Assembly (NCBI RefSeq): GCF_000317595.1
Contig: NZ_AEJC01000080.1
Location: 1 to 32,110, forward strand
DNA: 32,110 nt
Direction of reading: 5' to 3'
Origin: Streptomyces ipomoeae 91-03
GTDB lineage: Bacteria > Actinomycetota > Actinomycetes > Streptomycetales > Streptomycetaceae
A program made the translations under genes and the position numbers. Below the pieces are notes generated by a model, which was not told the DNA's origin, searched no databases, and saw only the letters and a list, made by a program, of their open reading frames with translations. This document shows positions 24,601 through 32,110 of the stretch, piece after piece; the stretch's first letter is position 1; every line of letters begins with the position of its first letter.

Positions 24601-25581
24601 ATGACCTCTGCCCTGCCCGCCGGTACGACCTCGGCGCCCCGCCCCACCCTGCTCGTCCTCGACGCCGAGCCGCCTCCCCGTCTCGGGCGCCTCACGGGGC
24701 GGGTGACGATCGAGCATGCCGACGCGTCGACGCTGGCCGAGCGGCTGCCGTCCGCCGATGTGCTGCTGGTGTGGGACTTCGCCTCCCCCGCGGTACGGGA
24801 GGCCTGGCCGGGCGACGGGCCACGGCCGCGCTGGGTGCACACCGCGAGCGCGGGCGTGGACCATCTGCTGTGCCCCGAACTCGCCGCGTCCGACACGGTG
24901 GTGACGAACGCGCGCGGGGTCTTCGAGGAGCCGATCGCCGAGTACGTCGCCGCGCTCGTGCTGAGCATGGCCAAGGATCTGCCGCGCGGTTGGGAGCTTC
25001 AGCGGCGGCGGGAGTGGCGGCACCGGGAGGGGCTGCGGGTGGCCGGGAGCCGGGCGTGTGTGGTGGGGTCCGGGCCGATCGGGCGGGCGATCGAGCGGTA
25101 TCTGAAGGGCCTCGGGGTGCTCACCGCCCTGGTCGGGCGGGTCGCGCGCCCCGGGGTCCACGGTCCGGAAGACCTCGACCGGCTGCTGGCCCGCGCCGAC
25201 TGGGTGATCGCCGCCGCGCCGCTGACGGAGACGACGTACGGCATGTTCGACGCCCGCCGCTTCGGGGTCATGCAGCCCTCCGCGCGGTTCGTCAATGTGG
25301 GGCGTGGGCAGCTCGTCGTGACGGACGCGCTCGTCGAGGCGTTGCGGCAGCGGTGGATCGCGGGGGCGGCGCTGGATGTCTTCGAGCGTGAACCACTGGG
25401 CCCGGACGACCCGTTGTGGGACGTACCCGGGCTGATCGTCTCGCCCCACATGAGCGGCGACACCGTGGGGTGGCGCGATGAACTCGGCAGACAGTTCGTG
25501 GAGTTGTACGAGCTCTGGGCGGCGGGCCTGCCGCTGCCCAACGTGGTCGACAAGCAGCGCGGGTATGTGCCCGGGCACTGA
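24601..25581 (+). CDS. D-2-hydroxyacid dehydrogenase, NAD-binding
   Basis: This is a 326-residue cytosolic oxidoreductase of the D-isomer-specific 2-hydroxyacid family. The catalytic triad is R235 (NVGRGQLVV), E264 (LDVFEREPLG) and H283 (VSPHMSGDT). The dinucleotide motif is GSGPIG (156-161). The segment WVHTASAGVDHLLCPEL (78-94) is the usual substrate-loop region. The stretch after the second Rossmann strand is shorter than usual. The ATG at 24601 is the first of the clear starts; a longer form upstream runs over low-complexity sequence. It is followed 19 bp later by the amidase. Together they may interconvert a 2-oxo and a 2-hydroxy acid in the same pathway. Confidence 0.92.
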   Translation: MTSALPAGTTSAPRPTLLVLDAEPPPRLGRLTGRVTIEHADASTLAERLPSADVLLVWDFASPAVREAWPGDGPRPRWVHTASAGVDHLLCPELAASDTVVTNARGVFEEPIAEYVAALVLSMAKDLPRGWELQRRREWRHREGLRVAGSRACVVGSGPIGRAIERYLKGLGVLTALVGRVARPGVHGPEDLDRLLARADWVIAAAPLTETTYGMFDARRFGVMQPSARFVNVGRGQLVVTDALVEALRQRWIAGAALDVFEREPLGPDDPLWDVPGLIVSPHMSGDTVGWRDELGRQFVELYELWAAGLPLPNVVDKQRGYVPGH

Positions 25582-25600
25582 ACTCCCCTGGGAGGGCCGG

Positions 25601-27037
25601 ATGTCGGAGCCGACGGAACGGACAGGGCCGGCCGGGCCGACTGCCGTACGACTCGTGGAGGGGTACCGCAAGGGGGAGTTCAGCCCGGTGGAGGTGACGC
25701 GGGCGGCGCTGGAGCGGGCGGAGCGGGTCCAGTCGGCCGTGAACGCCTTCGTGCGCCTCGACGCCGATACGGCCCTCGCGCAGGCTCGGGCGTCGGAGGA
25801 GCGATGGCGGCGTGGGGAGCCGGCCGGGCTGGTGGACGGGGTGCCGGTGACGGTGAAGGACATCCTGCTGATGCGGGGCGCGCCGACTCTGAAGGGCTCC
25901 AGGACCATCTCGCCGGAGGGCGGGGGCGGTCGGGGGCGTTGGGAGGAGGACGCGCCGTCCGTCGCGCGGCTTCGGGAGCACGGGGCCGTGTTCCTGGGGA
26001 AGACCACGACTCCCGAGTTCGGATGGAAGGGGGTCACCGACTCGCCGCTGAGCGGCGTGACGCGGAATCCGTACGACCTGTCGCGTACGGCCGGGGGTTC
26101 CAGCGGGGGCGCCGCCGCGGCCGTCGCGCTCGGGGCCGGGCCGCTGGCGCTGGGCACCGACGGGGGCGGCAGTGTCCGTATCCCGGCCGCCTTCTGCGGG
26201 GTGTTCGGGCTGAAGCCGACGTACGGGCGGGTGCCGCTGTACCCCGCGAGCGCCTTCGGCACGCTGGCCCATGTGGGCCCGCTGACGCGGGACGCCGCGG
26301 ATGCCGCGCTGATGCTGGACGTCATCAGCGGGCCCGACGCCCGGGACTGGTCGGCGCTCGGGCCAGTCTCCGGTTCCTTCGCGGACTCTCTGGCCTGTGG
26401 GGTACGGGGCCTGCGGGTCGCGTACTCGCCGTCACTGGGCGGGCAGGTCGCCGTACGGCCCTCCGTCGCCCTCGCGGTACGGCGGGCCGTGGAGGGGCTG
26501 GCCGGGCTCGGGGCGTACGTCAGCGAGGCCGACCCCGACTTCGCCGACCCCGTGGACGCGTTCCACATCCTGTGGTTCAGCGGGGCGGCCCGGGTGACCC
26601 AGGGACTCGGGGAGCGGCAGCGGGGGTTGCTGGACCCCGGGTTGCGGGAGATCAGCGGGGTGGGGGCGCGGATGTCGGCGCTCGACTATCTGGCCGCCGT
26701 GGATGTGCGGATGGAGCTGGGGCGGCGGATGGGGGCGTTTCACGAGCGGTACGACGTGCTGGTGACCCCGACGCTGCCCATCACGGCGTTCGAGGCGGGC
26801 TCCGAGGTGCCCCGGGGCTCGGGGCACCGCCGGTGGACCGGCTGGACCCCGTTCACGTACCCCTTCAACATGACCCAGCAGCCGACGGCCAGTGTCCCCG
26901 TGGGGGTGGACGAGGACGGACTGCCGGTGGGCCTGCAGGTGGTGGCCGCCCGGCACCGCGATGACCTGGTGCTGCGGGTGGCTCATGCGCTGTACGAGGC
27001 GGGGGTCGGGGGGATCGCGGCGCCGGGCGGGGTGTGA
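25601..27037 (+). CDS. Amidase (amidase-signature family)
   Basis: This is a 478-residue cytosolic hydrolase with the Ser-cisSer-Lys triad of the amidase-signature family: K86 (VPVTVKDILL), S167 (AGGSSGGAA) and S191 (TDGGGSVRIP). The whole signature region from GGSSGG to GLKPTYGRVP is intact. The ATG at 25601 follows GGGAGGG and lies 19 bp after the dehydrogenase stop, so the genes are one operon. Amide substrates in this family range from short amides to ureido acids and cyclic imides, and this sequence does not specify which. It is convergent with the DUF3830 gene, 6 bp away. Confidence 0.93.
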   Translation: MSEPTERTGPAGPTAVRLVEGYRKGEFSPVEVTRAALERAERVQSAVNAFVRLDADTALAQARASEERWRRGEPAGLVDGVPVTVKDILLMRGAPTLKGSRTISPEGGGGRGRWEEDAPSVARLREHGAVFLGKTTTPEFGWKGVTDSPLSGVTRNPYDLSRTAGGSSGGAAAAVALGAGPLALGTDGGGSVRIPAAFCGVFGLKPTYGRVPLYPASAFGTLAHVGPLTRDAADAALMLDVISGPDARDWSALGPVSGSFADSLACGVRGLRVAYSPSLGGQVAVRPSVALAVRRAVEGLAGLGAYVSEADPDFADPVDAFHILWFSGAARVTQGLGERQRGLLDPGLREISGVGARMSALDYLAAVDVRMELGRRMGAFHERYDVLVTPTLPITAFEAGSEVPRGSGHRRWTGWTPFTYPFNMTQQPTASVPVGVDEDGLPVGLQVVAARHRDDLVLRVAHALYEAGVGGIAAPGGV

Positions 27038-27043
27038 GGGCGT

Positions 27044-27538
27044 TCAAGCCCGGCGGAACGTCAGGGTCTCCCCCGATGCGCCCGTTCGCCACAGGTCGTT
27101 GCACGCGGTCGCCATCTCCTCCAGGCCCTCCACCACCTCGCCCCAGACGATGCCGGGGACCCAGCCGACATCGCCGTTGAGGAGGAGGTTGTTGCGTTCG
27201 TAGAAGAGGGCCAGGTCGATGACCGTGCTGGTGGGATGGGCCGGGCGGTCGTAGCCGTAGGCCTTGGTGGCGAGTTCCGTGCCGGCGAAGGAGAAGTAGC
27301 AGAGGTCGCCGGGGATGGGGGTGACTGTGGGGTTCTCCAGGGGTGGTTCCTGAGGGGCGAAGGGCGGGAAGAGGGCGTAGATCTCGTTGCGGGCGTATTT
27401 GGCGTGGTAGACGTCGCCGCTGAGGGGCAGCGCGTCCCAGACCGCCGCGCAGGTCAGCGGGGCGCGGTCGTCGAGCAGGCGGGCCGTGCAGCGGACGCCT
27501 CGGCGGTCGAGCGCGACTTCGACATGGCGGTGCGCCAT
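27044..27538 (-). CDS. DUF3830-like small protein
   Basis: This is a 164-residue soluble protein. From memory, the pattern RRGVRCTARLLDDRAPLTCAAVWDALPL, then HAKYARNEIYALFPP, NPTVTPIPGDLCYFSF and FYERNNLLLNGDVGWVPG fits DUF3830. That family is commonly beside amidases and racemases in such loci and has a cyclophilin-like fold in related structures. The ATG at 27538 follows GAGGGAGG. Its function is not known. It is divergent from the transporter operon, with 188 bp between. Confidence 0.75.
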   Translation of the reverse strand: MAHRHVEVALDRRGVRCTARLLDDRAPLTCAAVWDALPLSGDVYHAKYARNEIYALFPPFAPQEPPLENPTVTPIPGDLCYFSFAGTELATKAYGYDRPAHPTSTVIDLALFYERNNLLLNGDVGWVPGIVWGEVVEGLEEMATACNDLWRTGASGETLTFRRA

Positions 27539-27654
27539 GGGTGCCTCCCTCCTCGTACCTCCCGAGGGCTCTTTCCGGCGCGTCTGCCCAGTCCCGCGCC
27601 TCTCAACCGGGGCCGTTTCCCGCGCCTGGCACGCCTTCGGATGCCGGGCCCATG

Positions 27655-27682
27655 CGTGAAGGACCGGACGTGAAGGACCGGA
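27655..27682 (+). repeat. 14-bp perfect tandem repeat upstream of ehuB
   Basis: CGTGAAGGACCGGA occurs twice with no gap at 27655-27668 and 27669-27682. It lies between DUF3830 and the transporter operon, about 45 bp before the ehuB ATG. It could be a tandem regulator site, or it could be the ribosome-site part of a longer reading frame starting at GTG 27670. Confidence 0.5.
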
Positions 27683-27726
27683 AAAGAACCGGAATACCCG
27701 CTGAGGGCCCGGGTAGCCGCGCGGCC

Positions 27727-28662
27727 ATGGTTCGAGTGCAGGCAAACGACTCAGGCCCTCGGGGCACGAGCAGATCCGGGATACGCCGGCGCACGCTGCT
27801 GTCGGGCACGGCCGCGCTGGTCACCACGGGCGCGGTGGTCGGCGCGAGCAGTGGGTGCAGTCGGGTGGCGACCGCGGACACCGGCGACGGCGGCCATCTG
27901 CTGGAGCAGCTGCGGGCGAAGGGAACCGTACGGCTGGGCATCGCCGGCGAGCAGCCGTACGGCTACATCGGCGCGGACGGCGAGATCACCGGCTCGGCGC
28001 CGGCCATCGCGACACGGATCTTCCGCAGACTCGGCGTCGATCGCGTCGAACCGTTCCCGACGGAGTTCGGTTCGCTGATCTTCGGGCTGAACTCGCTGCA
28101 GTTCGACGTGGTCGCCGCCGGTATGTACATCAACCCGGAGCGCTGTGAGCAGGTGCTCTTCGCGGACCCGGAGTACCAGATGAAGGACGCCTTCATCGTG
28201 CCCAGGGGCAACCCGAAGAAGCTGCGCACGTACGCCGACATCGCCCGGGCCGGGGCCCGCATGGCGACCGGTATCGGCTACGCGGAGATCGACTACGCCA
28301 AGGACGCCGGGGTGAAGCGGATCGACACCCTGCCGGACCAGCTGGCCGGTCTCCTCGCCGTCGAACAGGGCCGCGTCGATGTCTTCGTGGGCACCGCCGT
28401 CACCGTACGGAACGTCGTCGAGCAGACGAAGAGCACGAAGGTGGAGGCGACCGACGAGGTCACCCCGTACCTCGACGGCAAGCCCGTCGTCGACGTCGGC
28501 GGCTTCGCGTTCCGGCTGCCCGAGCGGAATCTGTGGGCCGCCTTCAACCGGGAGCTGCACAAGATGAAGCGCAGCGGCGAACTGCTGGACGTCATGCGGC
28601 CCTTCGGGTTCACCAAGGACCAGATGACGGACATCAAGGCCGAGGAGAAGTGCCGCCCATGA
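27727..28662 (+). CDS. ehuB: Amino-acid/ectoine-type ABC transporter substrate-binding protein, EhuB-like
   Basis: This 311-residue exported protein is a polar amino-acid-family binding protein. The N-terminus has a twin-arginine motif (RRRTLLSG, about 20-27) and then ASSGC (Cys44), a weak lipobox. Mature features are GEQPYGY (E75, Y78), EFGSL (F114), AAGMYINPERC (Y134, R139) and PEYQMKDAFIV. The spacing of E75/Y78/F114/Y134/R139 equals that of E21, F24, Y60, F80 and R85 in S. meliloti EhuB as I recall it, with aromatic substitutions only. This supports a ligand like ectoine or another cyclic or betaine-like zwitterion, but does not prove it. The ATG at 27727 is not backed by a strong ribosome site; GTG 27670 has GAAGGA upstream and is an alternative. 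Confidence 0.8.
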   Translation: MVRVQANDSGPRGTSRSGIRRRTLLSGTAALVTTGAVVGASSGCSRVATADTGDGGHLLEQLRAKGTVRLGIAGEQPYGYIGADGEITGSAPAIATRIFRRLGVDRVEPFPTEFGSLIFGLNSLQFDVVAAGMYINPERCEQVLFADPEYQMKDAFIVPRGNPKKLRTYADIARAGARMATGIGYAEIDYAKDAGVKRIDTLPDQLAGLLAVEQGRVDVFVGTAVTVRNVVEQTKSTKVEATDEVTPYLDGKPVVDVGGFAFRLPERNLWAAFNRELHKMKRSGELLDVMRPFGFTKDQMTDIKAEEKCRP

Positions 28663-29441
28663 GCGACTTCAGCTTCAGTCAGGGCCTGTGGGAGCTGCTG
28701 CTCCGCGGTGTCTGGGTCACCGTCCAGCTGACCGTCCTCAGTGCCGCGCTCGGCGCGGCCGTCGCCTTCGCCGTGGGGCTCGCCCGTACGCACCGGCTGT
28801 GGATCGTGCGGTTCGTGGCGGGCGCGTACTTCGAGATCTTCCGCGGTACGTCCGCCCTGGTCCTGATGCTCTGGGTGTTCTTCGTGGTGCCGCTCACCCT
28901 GGGCTGGCAGCTCGTCCCGATGTGGGCCGCCGTGCTCACCCTGGGCTGCACGTACGGCGCGTACGGCTCGGAGATCGTGCGGGGCGCGGTGGCCGCGGTG
29001 CCGGTGGCGCAGCGCGAGGCGGGGGTGGCGCTGAGCATGCCGCCCGCCATGCGCATGCGGAAGATCGTGCTGCCGCAGGCCTGGCCCGAGATGGTCCCGC
29101 CCTTCTGCAACCTGCTGATCGAGCTGTTGAAGGGCACCGCCCTGGTGTCCGTCCTCGGGGTCGCCGACATCACCTTCGCCGCCCAGCTGGTGCGCAACGC
29201 CACCGGGCAGAGCGCCCCGGTCTACACGGTGATCCTCGTCATGTACTTCGTCCTCGCCTTCGTCATCACCCGTGTGATGCGCCAGGTCGAGCGGAGGGCC
29301 AAGGCGGGCGTGGGCCGGGCCCCGGCCAAGGGCGTCCCCGGGCCGCGCAAGGCCGTCACCGGCCGGCCGCAGGACCTCGCCGGGGCGGGGGTCGCCCGTT
29401 CGTCGACCGCCGGCACCGCCACCCCCGGAGGCACCTCATGA
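28659..29441 (+). CDS. ehuC: Amino-acid-type ABC permease, EhuC-like
   Basis: This is a 260-residue inner-membrane permease of the polar amino-acid (HisM/GlnP) family. It has five to six hydrophobic segments, starting with LLLRGVWVTVQLTVLSAALGAAVAFAVGLA. The family motif is AYFEIFRGTSALVLMLWV, and the EAA-like loop is VPVAQREAGVALSMPPAMRMRKIVLPQAW. A Pro/Gly/Ala/Arg-rich tail of about 45 residues follows the last helix. The ATG at 28659 overlaps the binding-protein stop (ATGA). It overlaps EhuD by 4 bp. It forms the channel with EhuD. Confidence 0.85.
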   Translation: MSDFSFSQGLWELLLRGVWVTVQLTVLSAALGAAVAFAVGLARTHRLWIVRFVAGAYFEIFRGTSALVLMLWVFFVVPLTLGWQLVPMWAAVLTLGCTYGAYGSEIVRGAVAAVPVAQREAGVALSMPPAMRMRKIVLPQAWPEMVPPFCNLLIELLKGTALVSVLGVADITFAAQLVRNATGQSAPVYTVILVMYFVLAFVITRVMRQVERRAKAGVGRAPAKGVPGPRKAVTGRPQDLAGAGVARSSTAGTATPGGTS

Positions 29442-30088
29442 CGTGGAACTGGTCCACCCTCGACGACTTCATGCCGGCCTTCCGGGACGGCGTACTGGTC
29501 ACCCTCCAGGCCCTGCTCGGGGGCTCCCTGCTCGCCTTCACCCTCGGGCTGGTCTGGGCGCTCGCCCAGCGTTCGCCGCTGAAGGTGGTGCGCTGGCCGG
29601 TCCAGGCGGTCACGGAGTTCATCCGCAACACCCCGCTGCTCGTCCAGCTCTTCTTCCTCTTCTACGTGCTGCCCGAGTGGGGCCTCACCCTCTCCGCGCT
29701 GGCCACCGGCGTACTGGGCCTCGGCCTGCACTACTCGACGTACACGGCCGAGGTGTACCGCGCCGGTATCGACGGGGTGTCCGCCGGCCAGTGGGAGGCG
29801 GCGACCGCGCTCAGCCTGTCGCGCTCACGGACCTGGGTCGCGGTGATCCTGCCGCAGGCGCTGCGCAGGGTCGTGCCGGCCCTCGGCAACTACGTCATCG
29901 CGATGCTGAAGGACTCGCCGATGCTGATGACCATCGGTGTGCTGGAGATGCTCGGCCAGGCCCGGCAGTTCGGTTCGCAGACCTTCCGGATGAACGAGCC
30001 CATCGTGGCCGTCGGCATCGCGTTCATCCTCATCGCCTACCCCGCCTCCCTCCTCCTCCGAGTCCTGGAGCGTCGCCTTGTCCGCTGA
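29438..30088 (+). CDS. ehuD: Amino-acid-type ABC permease, EhuD-like
   Basis: This is a 216-residue inner-membrane permease, the usual length for this family. It opens with MTWNWSTLDDFMPAFRDGVLVTLQALL, a start I associate with EhuD. The family motif is VTEFIRNTPLLVQLFFLFYVLPEWG, with the EAA-type loop VSAGQWEAATALSLSRSRTWVAVILPQALRRVVPALGN. The ATG at 29438 follows GGAGG and overlaps the EhuC stop by 4 bp. The 3' end overlaps the ATPase start by 11 bp. Confidence 0.87.
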   Translation: MTWNWSTLDDFMPAFRDGVLVTLQALLGGSLLAFTLGLVWALAQRSPLKVVRWPVQAVTEFIRNTPLLVQLFFLFYVLPEWGLTLSALATGVLGLGLHYSTYTAEVYRAGIDGVSAGQWEAATALSLSRSRTWVAVILPQALRRVVPALGNYVIAMLKDSPMLMTIGVLEMLGQARQFGSQTFRMNEPIVAVGIAFILIAYPASLLLRVLERRLVR

Positions 30089-30899
30089 CACGCCGCTGAT
30101 GAAAGAGCCCGAGCCCGAGTCGTCCACCAAACATTTGGCAGACACCACGGACACCGCAGACACCACGGAGCTGATCCGCTTCGACAACGTGACCAAACGA
30201 TTCGGCGGCACCACCGTCCTCGACCGGCTCTGCTTCTCCGTCGACGCCGGAAAGCACGTCACACTGATCGGCCCGTCCGGGTCCGGCAAGACGACGATCC
30301 TGCGGCTGCTGATGACGCTGATCAAGCCCGACGAGGGCACGATCACCGTCGGCGGACAGCGACTGTTCCCGGCCAGTGAGAAGCAGTGCCGCGAGGTCCG
30401 CAAGAACATCGGGATGGTGTTCCAGCAGTTCAACCTGTTCCCCAACATGAGGGTGCTGCGCAACATCACCGAGGCCCCGGTCAACGTCCTCGGTCTGAGC
30501 AAGGACGAGGCCGAGCAGCGCGCCCGCGAGCTGCTGGACCTGGTGGGGCTGGCCGACAAGTGCGACGCCTATCCGACCCAGCTGTCCGGCGGGCAGCAGC
30601 AGCGGGTGGCGATCGCCCGGGCCCTGGCGATGCGCCCGCAGGTGCTGCTCCTGGACGAGGTGACGTCCGCGCTCGACCCCGAGCTGGTCGCGGGCGTGCT
30701 CGACCTGCTCAGGGACATCGCCCGGACCACCGACATCACCATGCTCTGTGTGACCCACGAGATGAACTTCGCCCGTGACATCTCGGATCAGGTTCTGATG
30801 TTCGATTCTGGCCAGGTCATCGAGTCGGGCAGCCCCGAAAAGATCTTCGGCGACCCCGAGCACGAACGAACCCGGGAATTCCTCGGCGCGGTCCTCTGA
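30078..30899 (+). CDS. ehuA: ABC transporter ATPase of the polar amino-acid family, EhuA-like
   Basis: This is a 273-residue cytosolic ATPase. It has Walker A GPSGSGKT (65-72), the Q loop in NIGMVFQQFNLFPNM, the signature LSGGQQQR, Walker B VLLLDEVTSALD and the switch His in VTHEMNFAR. All are intact. An extended N-terminus of about 30 residues is Thr/Asp/Glu-rich. The start is TTG at 30078, inside the EhuD 3' end, with GGAG 8 nt upstream. The next Met at 30099 has no ribosome site. It completes the importer and is co-translated with the permeases. Confidence 0.88.
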   Translation: MSADTPLMKEPEPESSTKHLADTTDTADTTELIRFDNVTKRFGGTTVLDRLCFSVDAGKHVTLIGPSGSGKTTILRLLMTLIKPDEGTITVGGQRLFPASEKQCREVRKNIGMVFQQFNLFPNMRVLRNITEAPVNVLGLSKDEAEQRARELLDLVGLADKCDAYPTQLSGGQQQRVAIARALAMRPQVLLLDEVTSALDPELVAGVLDLLRDIARTTDITMLCVTHEMNFARDISDQVLMFDSGQVIESGSPEKIFGDPEHERTREFLGAVL

Positions 30900-30910
30900 C
30901 TACGGCTCGT

Positions 30911-30973
30911 GAACGGGCGGCCGTTCGGGAACGTCCGAGGTCCGCCCGCCGAAGCATGACCGTGGCATATGCC
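30911..30973. promoter_or_regulatory. Inverted repeats between ehuA and the IclR gene
   Basis: Two perfect palindromes lie here: GAACGG-GCGG-CCGTTC (30911-30926), which may be the ehuA terminator, and GGCATATGCC (30964-30973), which could be an operator for the IclR regulator. No strong promoter consensus is visible for the regulator gene. Confidence 0.4.
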
Positions 30974-31112
30974 AGAGTGCTGGTCCAGCAGATGGGAGGC
31001 CCATAGGCCCACATAAATTCTCGCGAACAACCCCTCCACGCAAGCCGCTTGGGCCGTATCGTGGGACACGGCAAGCTGTCCGAAAAACGGCCCGAGAAGC
31101 GCAGGGGGAACC

Positions 31113-31871
31113 GTGGCGCTCAAGCACGAGCCGACCGCGCCGTACCACTCGGCCCAGGACGCGCTGCGCGTCCTGGAGACCGTGGCACGGCACCCAGACG
31201 GCGTCACCGACGCCGAGATCGCCCGCCGTACCGGCGTCGGCAGCGAGCGACTGACCACGCTCCTGCTGATGCTGCGCCGCGAGGGATACGTCGAGCAGAC
31301 CACCGACGGCGCCTACGTCAGCGGGGTCGCCCTCAACCGGCTGGGCTCCGCCCAGGGCCATGACCAGGCCCTGCGCGAACAGCTCCAGCGCACGCTCGAC
31401 CGGCTTCGCGACTCGGTGGGCGCCGCCGTCTACATAAGCCGCTACGAGGACGGGGAGATCCAGGTCACCGGGTGCGCCGAGGGTCCCACGACGCCCGCCG
31501 TGCACCAGTGGGTCGACTTCCGCTCCGCCGCCCACGCCACCGCCATAGGCAAGAGCCTGCTGGGCCAGCTCGACATCAACGCCCGGCGCGACCATCTCGC
31601 CCGGCACCGGCCCGCCCGGCTCACCTCGCGGACGATCACCAACGAGAAGGTGCTGCTGAGCAAACTCGACGCCCAGTCGCCCACGGTCCCGGTCCTCGAC
31701 CTCCAGGAGTACGCGCCGGGCACGGTCTGCGCGGCCGTCCCCATCACCGCGGGCTCCGCCGTCGGCTGCCTCGCGCTGTCGCTGCCACTGGCGCACGCGC
31801 ACCGGCTCCGCCAGGCGGCGCACACGCTGAACCGGGAAGCGGCGCCGGTGCTGCTGTCGCTGGCGATCTAG
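31113..31871 (+). CDS. IclR-family transcription regulator
   Basis: This is a 252-residue DNA-binding protein. The N-terminal winged helix-turn-helix is at about 10-70 (ALRVLETVARHPDGVTDAEIAR, then RTGVGSERLTTLLLMLRREGYV). The C-terminal GAF-like effector domain is at about 85-250, with SAAHATAIGKSLL (the SxxGKxLL family motif) and CAAVPITAGSAVGCLALSLP. The GTG at 31113 follows AGGGGGA. It is the last gene of the locus, on the same strand as the transporter, and probably senses the transported compound or a breakdown product to control this locus (inference). The gene is followed by a hairpin and then tRNA-Lys. Confidence 0.9.
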   Translation: MALKHEPTAPYHSAQDALRVLETVARHPDGVTDAEIARRTGVGSERLTTLLLMLRREGYVEQTTDGAYVSGVALNRLGSAQGHDQALREQLQRTLDRLRDSVGAAVYISRYEDGEIQVTGCAEGPTTPAVHQWVDFRSAAHATAIGKSLLGQLDINARRDHLARHRPARLTSRTITNEKVLLSKLDAQSPTVPVLDLQEYAPGTVCAAVPITAGSAVGCLALSLPLAHAHRLRQAAHTLNREAAPVLLSLAI

Positions 31872-31875
31872 GACC

Positions 31876-31901
31876 CGGCGCCGGCGAGCGGGCCGGCGCC
31901 G
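31876..31901. terminator. GC-rich hairpin after the IclR gene
   Basis: CGGCGCCGG (31876-31884) pairs perfectly with CCGGCGCCG (31893-31901) around an 8-nt loop. It begins 5 nt after the stop. There is no U tract. Confidence 0.65.
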
Positions 31902-31976
31902 CGTCCGTCCACGCCCGCCCGTTCGCCAGAGATCCACGTCACGTTTAGTTGGTCGAAGGCACCCCTGCGGACCAGG

Positions 31977-31982
31977 TAGTAT
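31977..31982 (+). promoter_or_regulatory. Possible -10 box of tRNA-Lys copy 2
   Basis: TAGTAT lies about 44 nt before the tRNA 5' end in an AT-richer stretch. A -35 box at the right distance is weak (TCGAAG), so the call is tentative. Confidence 0.3.
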
Positions 31983-32025
31983 TTTCTCTGTCGCCAGCCG
32001 CGAAATCGGGAAAGCGACAGAGTCT

Positions 32026-32099
32026 GCGCCGCTAGCTCAGTTGGTTAGAGCAGCTGACTCTTAATCAGCGGGTCCGGGGTTCGAGTCCCTGGCGGCGCA
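32026..32099 (+). tRNA. tRNA-Lys (anticodon CTT), copy 2
   Basis: The 74 nt are identical to copy 1 (17483-17556). The same cloverleaf is present, with anticodon loop CTCTTAA, and no encoded CCA. Identity stops exactly at the 5' end of the gene and extends only 2 nt past the 3' end. The distance to copy 1 is about 14.5 kb, in the same orientation. Confidence 0.96.
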
Positions 32100-32110
32100 C
32101 GATGACGATG

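Noticed and set aside
17557..32025. A genomic island or integrative element between the tRNA-Lys genes
   Set aside because: Both tRNA genes are whole, the identity ends at the gene boundaries, codon and base use look the same as outside, and no integrase, excisionase or transfer gene is visible. Kept only as a low-key finding.
1..32110. CRISPR array, rRNA, insertion sequence or phage genes
   Set aside because: No regularly spaced direct repeats of CRISPR size, no rRNA, transposase, integrase or capsid-like sequence was seen. The Cas4-like nuclease is not beside cas genes.

Overview
The window is high-GC actinobacterial DNA, almost certainly from a Streptomyces chromosome. The signs are strong third-position G/C bias, frequent GTG and TTG starts, ATGA stop/start overlaps, a sugar ABC transporter without its own ATPase, a TPR-type developmental regulator, GC-rich intergenic repeats, and DnaA-box sequences of the Streptomyces type. 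No transposase, integrase, phage gene, rRNA or CRISPR array is visible. The organism assignment is inference.

Layout. (1) 1-3588, minus strand: a carbohydrate ABC transporter operon (Tat lipoprotein binding protein, two permeases) with a good vegetative-type promoter. (2) 3589-6313: a response regulator/histidine kinase pair on the minus strand and a divergent small membrane-anchored protein. The shared intergenic region carries two perfect DnaA-box-like sites and an inverted repeat. (3) 6326-10245: a spermidine-synthase-like protein, a small unknown protein, a helix-turn-helix/TPR regulator and a histidine phosphatase. (4) 10416-11693: an Aur1-type PAP2 membrane protein with a repetitive tail. 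(5) 11602-15754: three tightly coupled genes, namely a PD-(D/E)XK nuclease with Cas4/AddB/Dna2-type motifs and cysteines, a large unknown protein, and a Upf1/Dna2-like SF1 helicase. This is the best candidate for a little-described system. It is followed by a decayed copy of the helicase 3' end. (6) 16080-17556: two small conserved-looking proteins and a tRNA-Lys(CTT) whose 5' end is overlapped by the preceding CDS. (7) 17670-22647: a secreted M6-like metalloprotease, a PAS-GGDEF-EAL cyclic-di-GMP protein and a luciferase-like monooxygenase. (8) 22832-31871: a catabolic and transport locus with two maleate isomerase/Asp-Glu racemase paralogues, a D-2-hydroxyacid dehydrogenase, an amidase, a DUF3830-like protein, an EhuBCDA-type amino-acid/ectoine-family ABC transporter and an IclR regulator. 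(9) 32026-32099: a second, identical tRNA-Lys(CTT).

How the parts fit. The region-8 genes look like one pathway: import of a small zwitterionic or amide compound, amide hydrolysis, isomerisation and keto/hydroxy-acid conversion under IclR control. The substrate is unknown. The binding protein keeps residues in the spacing expected for the EhuB ectoine site, but the usual eut degradation genes are absent. The region-5 genes probably form one DNA-processing machine, for repair or for defence against foreign DNA. Two families of intergenic repeats with hairpin potential sit at gene ends and probably serve as terminators.
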